DNA of 64,000 nt from Massilia sp. TS11 (GTDB lineage Bacteria; Pseudomonadota; Gammaproteobacteria; Burkholderiales; Burkholderiaceae_D), in contig NZ_JAKLTS010000009.1 in assembly GCF_022012445.1 (NCBI RefSeq), forward strand, positions 62,001-126,000, given 5' to 3'. The first letter of the stretch is position 1, and every line of letters begins with the position of its first letter. Positions 60,636 through 64,000 of the stretch are shown here, in pieces. Under the pieces are notes generated by a model. That model was not told the DNA's origin and did not search any database. It saw only the letters and a list, made by a program, of their open reading frames with translations. Made by a program: the position numbers and the translations under genes.

Positions 60636-61864
60636 TCGTGCTCCAGGTCCCAGACCAGGTGGGCGTCGACCAGCAATAGCCCGTAGGCGCGCACGGCTGC
60701 GGCCTGGGCCTGCAGTGCCGCCTGCTGGGCCGCGCTGCTCTGGCGGCGCGCCGCCAGCAGGGTTTGCAGATCGCCTTCGCCCAGCGCATACGCACGCTGG
60801 ACCAGGGCCGCACTGGCCTGGGCCGCCTGGGCGCTGTCGGCCGCCACCTGGGCCGCCGCCATGCTGCCTTCCGCCTGCGCCACCTGGGCCGCCACGCGCG
60901 CATCGATCTCGCGCTCGGCCAGCGCCACCTCGAAGGTTCCGACGCGCGCCTCGGCCGCGGTACGCGCGCCACGCGCGGCACGCGCGGCCCCCGGCAGCGG
61001 CACGCTCAGGCTGATGCCGGTCAGGCGTTCGCGCCCACCGAGCTCGGAGCCGTGGAACACGCCCACGGTCGGATCGGGGGTCTGCTCGGCATGCGCGCGC
61101 TCGGCCAGCGCGGCGCTGCGCGCGGCCGCCGCCTGCACCATCTTCAGCTCATCGCTTTCGGACAGGATGCGTTCGCGCCACCAGCGCTCGGGCGTGCTCA
61201 GGGCAGTCAGCGGCGGCAAGGCCGTGACCTCGCGCCCGAGACCCGGATAGCGCACCGACAGCTGCGCCCAGGCGCTGTTGGCGGCGGTGCGCGCCTCCAG
61301 TTCGGCGCGCTGCTGGTCGGCCGCGTCGGCCCGCGCCAGCTGCAGGTCGAGACGGGCGGCGTCGCCGGCGCGCTGGCGTTTTTCCACGGCCGCCAGATTG
61401 TCCCGCGCGGCCTGCAGGCTGGCGCCCGCCAGGCGCGCCTGGTGTTCGGCCGTCAGCCAGTCGAGCCACAGGCCGAAGAAGCTGCGCGCCGCTTCGTGCA
61501 AGGTTTCGCCGAAGCGGGCCTTGGCGGCGGCGCGCGCCGCGCTGGCCAGCTTGTCGTCGGCGCTGCGCTTGGCCGGCAGACGCAGGCCGCGTTCGACGGC
61601 CACGTTCCATTCGCCGTAGCTGAGGCCCGCTTCGGCGCGCCGGGTCTGGCGCGTGACGCGCGGCGTCCATTCATAGGGCGAAGCCTCGGACTGGCGCGCT
61701 TCCTGCTCGCCCACTTCGAGGTGGGCGCGCGCCGCTTCCACGGCCGGATCGCGTTCGAGCAGCGGGCGCACCGTCGTCACCGGCGGCAGACCGGCCGGCA
61801 GCACCGGCTGCTGGGCCAGGGCCGGCAGGGCCGCCAGCCAGAGCGTCATCAGGATCGGCTTCAT
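60632..61864 (-). CDS. TolC-family outer membrane efflux protein (CusC/CzcC-like)
   Basis: 410 residues with a signal peptide (MKPILMTLWLAALPALAQ). Long amphipathic helices with the OEP repeats: LERDPAVEAARAHLEVGEQE and WAQLSVRYPGLGREVTA. It would form the outer-membrane channel for the RND pump encoded upstream. Four-base overlap with the DUF3240 gene. The order RND pump - DUF3240 - OEP is that of a metal-efflux operon read from the right edge. No membrane fusion protein is in view; it may lie outside. Confidence 0.88.
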   Translation of the reverse strand: MKPILMTLWLAALPALAQQPVLPAGLPPVTTVRPLLERDPAVEAARAHLEVGEQEARQSEASPYEWTPRVTRQTRRAEAGLSYGEWNVAVERGLRLPAKRSADDKLASAARAAAKARFGETLHEAARSFFGLWLDWLTAEHQARLAGASLQAARDNLAAVEKRQRAGDAARLDLQLARADAADQQRAELEARTAANSAWAQLSVRYPGLGREVTALPPLTALSTPERWWRERILSESDELKMVQAAAARSAALAERAHAEQTPDPTVGVFHGSELGGRERLTGISLSVPLPGAARAARGARTAAEARVGTFEVALAEREIDARVAAQVAQAEGSMAAAQVAADSAQAAQASAALVQRAYALGEGDLQTLLAARRQSSAAQQAALQAQAAAVRAYGLLLVDAHLVWDLEHD

Positions 61865-62163
61865 GCGAAACCTCCGCTCGCCAGAATCGGCGTGATCCAG
61901 TAGCGCACGCCGCTGCCGCGCAGTTCCGCCGCCAGCCGCGCCAGCAGGCTGGCCTGGGCGTCGGCGCCGAACACGGCCAGCACCAGGGTCGCGCGTGCGC
62001 GCCCCAGCACCTGCTCGCTCTCGTCCAGATTATCGGGCGCGATGCCGTGCGCCGAAGTCGGATTACTCGTATAGCTCGTCACTTCCGGCGTCAGCAGCAG
62101 CAGGTCGAGCACTTTCTCCTCCACGGCCGGCGGGCACAGGAGGGTCAGACACAATTCATTCAT
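61861..62163 (-). CDS. DUF3240 protein
   Basis: 100 residues, MNELCLTLLCPPAVEEKVLD, a small ferredoxin-like fold of the DUF3240 family found mainly in Cus/Czc operons, where it is suspected to be a PII-like metal sensor. It overlaps the pump gene by 8 bases and the efflux channel gene by 4, so the three are translated together. Confidence 0.88.
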   Translation of the reverse strand: MNELCLTLLCPPAVEEKVLDLLLLTPEVTSYTSNPTSAHGIAPDNLDESEQVLGRARATLVLAVFGADAQASLLARLAAELRGSGVRYWITPILASGGFA

Positions 62164-64000
62164 GGGACACCTCGTGTTTCGGGAAGGCGAACTGACGGTA
62201 CAGGATCGGCAGCAGCATCAGGGTCAGGGCGGTGGCGGTGATCAGACCGCCGATCACGACGATGGCCAGCGGGCGCTGGATCTCGGAACCGGGGCCGCTG
62301 GCAAACAGCAGCGGCACCAGACCGAAGGCCGTGATCGCGGCCGTCATCATCACCGGACGCAGGCGGCGCAAGGCCCCCTGCAGCACCACCTCGCCGATCG
62401 GCAGGCCTTCGCTATGCAGCTGGTTGAAGTAGGACACCAGCATCACCCCGTTCAGCACCGCGATGCCGAGCAGCGCGATGAAGCCGACCGAAGCCGGCAC
62501 CGACAGGTACTCGCCGCTGACCCACAGCGCCACCACGCCGCCGACCAGGGCGAACGGGATGTTCGACAGGATCAGCAGGGCCTGGCGCACCGAGCCGAAG
62601 GTGGAGAACAGCAGCACGAAGATCAGGCCGAGGGCCACCGGCACCACCACCGCCAGACGGGCGGCGGCACGCTGCTGGTTCTCGAACTGGCCGCCCCAGG
62701 TGATGCTGTAGCCGGTCGCCAGCGGCAGCTGCTTGGCGATCAGGGCCTTGGCATCCTCGACGAAGCCAACCAGGTCGCGCCCGGCCACGTTCGCGATCAC
62801 CACGCTGTAACGGCTGCCCATTTCGCGGTCGATCTTGACCGGACCGTCAGCCCGTTCCAGCGTGGCCACGCTGGTCACCGGCACGCTCTGGCCGTCGCGC
62901 GTGGTCAGGCGCAGGGCCGCGAATTCGGCCGGCGACAGGCGCACCACTTCCTGGCCGCGGATGATGATCGGCACGCGCCGGTTACCCTCGATGACGGCGC
63001 CCGCGCGCTGGCCTTCGATCTGCACGCGCAACGCGTCCTGCACCTCCTCCACCGACAGGCCAAAGCGGCCGGCGGCCAGGCGGTCGACGGCCACGCGCAG
63101 GTACTGCATGCCGTCGTTTTCGATCGTGTACACGTCCTGGTGGCCGGGCACGGTCTTGAGCAGGGCCGCCACCTTGGCCGCGTAGTCGTTCAGCTGCGCC
63201 AGGTCGGGGCCGTAGATCTTCACGGCCAGGTCGCCGCGCACGCCGATGATCATCTCGGACACGCGCATCTCGATCGGCTGGGTGAAGCTGTAGTGGATGC
63301 CGGGGATCGGATCGAGCACCTTGCGCAGCGCGTCGAGCAGCTCCTCCTTCGACTTCTGGCGCCACTGGCCGCGCGGCTTGAGCTGCAGGAAGGTGTCGGT
63401 CTGGTTCAAGCCCATCGGATCGAGACCGATTTCATCCGAGCCGACCCGCGCCACGATGCCCGTCACTTCGGGCACGCCCTGCAGGATGGCCTGCTGGATC
63501 TTCATGTCCAGCGCCACGCTCTCCTCGAGCGAAATCGAAGGCAGCTTTTCGATGCCGACGATGACGTCGCCTTCATCCATGGTGGGCATGAAGGCCTTGC
63601 CGACCTGGGTGTAGAGCAGCACCGCCAGCAGCAGCAGCACGCCGGCGCCGGCCGCAACCAGCTTCGGACGCGCCAGGCCCCAGCGCAGGGCCGGGGTGTA
63701 CAGGGCCGCCAGCTTGCGCGGCAGCCAGGGATCGTCGTGGCTGGCGTGGCCAAGCAGGTAGGACGACAGCACCGGGATCACGGTCAGCGACAGCAGCAGC
63801 GAACCAAACAGCGCGAACACGATGGTCAGCGCCACCGGGGCGAAGAATTTGCCCTCCAGGCCCTGCAGGGTCAGCAACGGCAGGAAGACCGTGATGATGA
63901 TCAGGATGCCGGAGGTGACCGGGGCCGCCACTTCACGCACGGCGCGGTAGATCGTGTGCAGGCGCGGCAGCCGGCCCGCACTGGGGTCGGTGGCCAGGCG
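62156..64000 (-). CDS. CusA/CzcA-type RND heavy-metal efflux pump, N-terminus outside window
   Basis: The frame is open to the window edge; 614 C-terminal residues are visible. Helices 4 onward and the second periplasmic loop are present. The segments FMPTMDEGDVIVGIEKLPSI and LDPMGLNQTDTFLQLKPRGQ, the porter-domain QPIEMRVSEMIIGVRGDLAV and the end GSEIQRPLAIVVIGGLITAT are typical of CusA/CzcA. Metal specificity (Cu/Ag or Co/Zn/Cd) needs the residues of the missing helices. First visible gene of the operon with DUF3240 and the OEP. Confidence 0.93.
   Translation of the reverse strand, partial: RLATDPSAGRLPRLHTIYRAVREVAAPVTSGILIIITVFLPLLTLQGLEGKFFAPVALTIVFALFGSLLLSLTVIPVLSSYLLGHASHDDPWLPRKLAALYTPALRWGLARPKLVAAGAGVLLLLAVLLYTQVGKAFMPTMDEGDVIVGIEKLPSISLEESVALDMKIQQAILQGVPEVTGIVARVGSDEIGLDPMGLNQTDTFLQLKPRGQWRQKSKEELLDALRKVLDPIPGIHYSFTQPIEMRVSEMIIGVRGDLAVKIYGPDLAQLNDYAAKVAALLKTVPGHQDVYTIENDGMQYLRVAVDRLAAGRFGLSVEEVQDALRVQIEGQRAGAVIEGNRRVPIIIRGQEVVRLSPAEFAALRLTTRDGQSVPVTSVATLERADGPVKIDREMGSRYSVVIANVAGRDLVGFVEDAKALIAKQLPLATGYSITWGGQFENQQRAAARLAVVVPVALGLIFVLLFSTFGSVRQALLILSNIPFALVGGVVALWVSGEYLSVPASVGFIALLGIAVLNGVMLVSYFNQLHSEGLPIGEVVLQGALRRLRPVMMTAAITAFGLVPLLFASGPGSEIQRPLAIVVIGGLITATALTLMLLPILYRQFAFPKHEVSHE

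Noticed and set aside
1-64000. CRISPR array, complete prophage, rRNA or canonical tRNA genes, insertion sequences
   Set aside because: No regularly spaced repeats, no transposase gene and no complete tRNA or rRNA were found on reading; only phage and integrase fragments are present.

Overview
The window is a GC-rich chromosomal segment of a betaproteobacterium, most likely Oxalobacteraceae (Massilia/Duganella/Telluria type). The main grounds are the gene order, which is the Burkholderiales block gyrA - serC - pheA - hisC - tyrA - aroA - cmk - rpsA - ihfB - lapA - lapB - ugd - rfaE1 with comEA, cysM and mltB beyond it, and a one-piece tmRNA with the tag ANDSSYALAA. The genus is an inference; no 16S or marker comparison was possible.

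Layout. 1-3601: DUF58 protein, TgpA-like transglutaminase and MltB, an envelope operon on the plus strand. 3828-6470: a small DNA-binding-like protein, then cysM, a ComEA-like protein and a secreted esterase on the minus strand. 6580-25092: one long minus-strand run of housekeeping genes (LPS heptose kinase, UDP-glucose dehydrogenase, LapAB, IHF beta, ribosomal protein S1, CMP kinase, aromatic amino acid and serine biosynthesis, GyrA). A katE catalase and a small helix-hairpin-helix protein sit between aroA and cmk. 25426-27945: OmpA, UbiG, a HAD phosphatase and a TonB-C-domain protein. 28187-28546: ssrA (tmRNA).

28547-35940 is a decayed defence island at the 3' end of ssrA. An imperfect copy of the tmRNA T-arm at 35920-35940 (20 of 21 bases) looks like the distal attachment site. 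The island keeps an apparently intact AbiE toxin-antitoxin pair. The rest is broken: a possible Lit-like phage-exclusion gene cut short, a phage DUF2793 fragment, hrgA with an in-frame TGA and no 3' end, the C-terminal half of brxL (BREX), the C-terminal part of jetC (Wadjet), and a jetD whose nuclease half has been replaced in frame by a DUF559-like PD-(D/E)XK nuclease core. This chimera is the most unusual object in the window.

36116-38243 is a second small element bounded by 78-bp direct repeats that begin with a tRNA-like CCACCA and contain a terminator. It holds a ruined integrase and a BPSL0067-type amidase effector with a STY0301-type immunity gene. A PAAR fragment lies just outside, suggesting a relic of an orphan type VI secretion module.

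38253-45622 is a LysR-controlled accessory cluster of small enzymes (DUF4865, tautomerase, two carboxymuconolactone decarboxylase-like proteins, YCII, EthD, a degenerate metallo-beta-lactamase-like protein and a quinone oxidoreductase). 45655-45804 is a leader with two hairpins ahead of an orphan solute-binding protein. 46536-64000 is mixed: Dps with a possible OxyR-type promoter, a voltage-gated K+ channel with a zinc ribbon, an M19 dipeptidase, a cyclic-nucleotide-binding protein, a GDT1-family cation exporter, an MFS carrier, a DUF4382 lipoprotein, a GH32 fructan hydrolase, an AlkB-type hydroxylase, a DHFR-fold reductase, an ABC-F protein, a LicD plus cytidylyltransferase pair, and the start of a CusC/DUF3240/CusA-type metal efflux operon that runs off the window.
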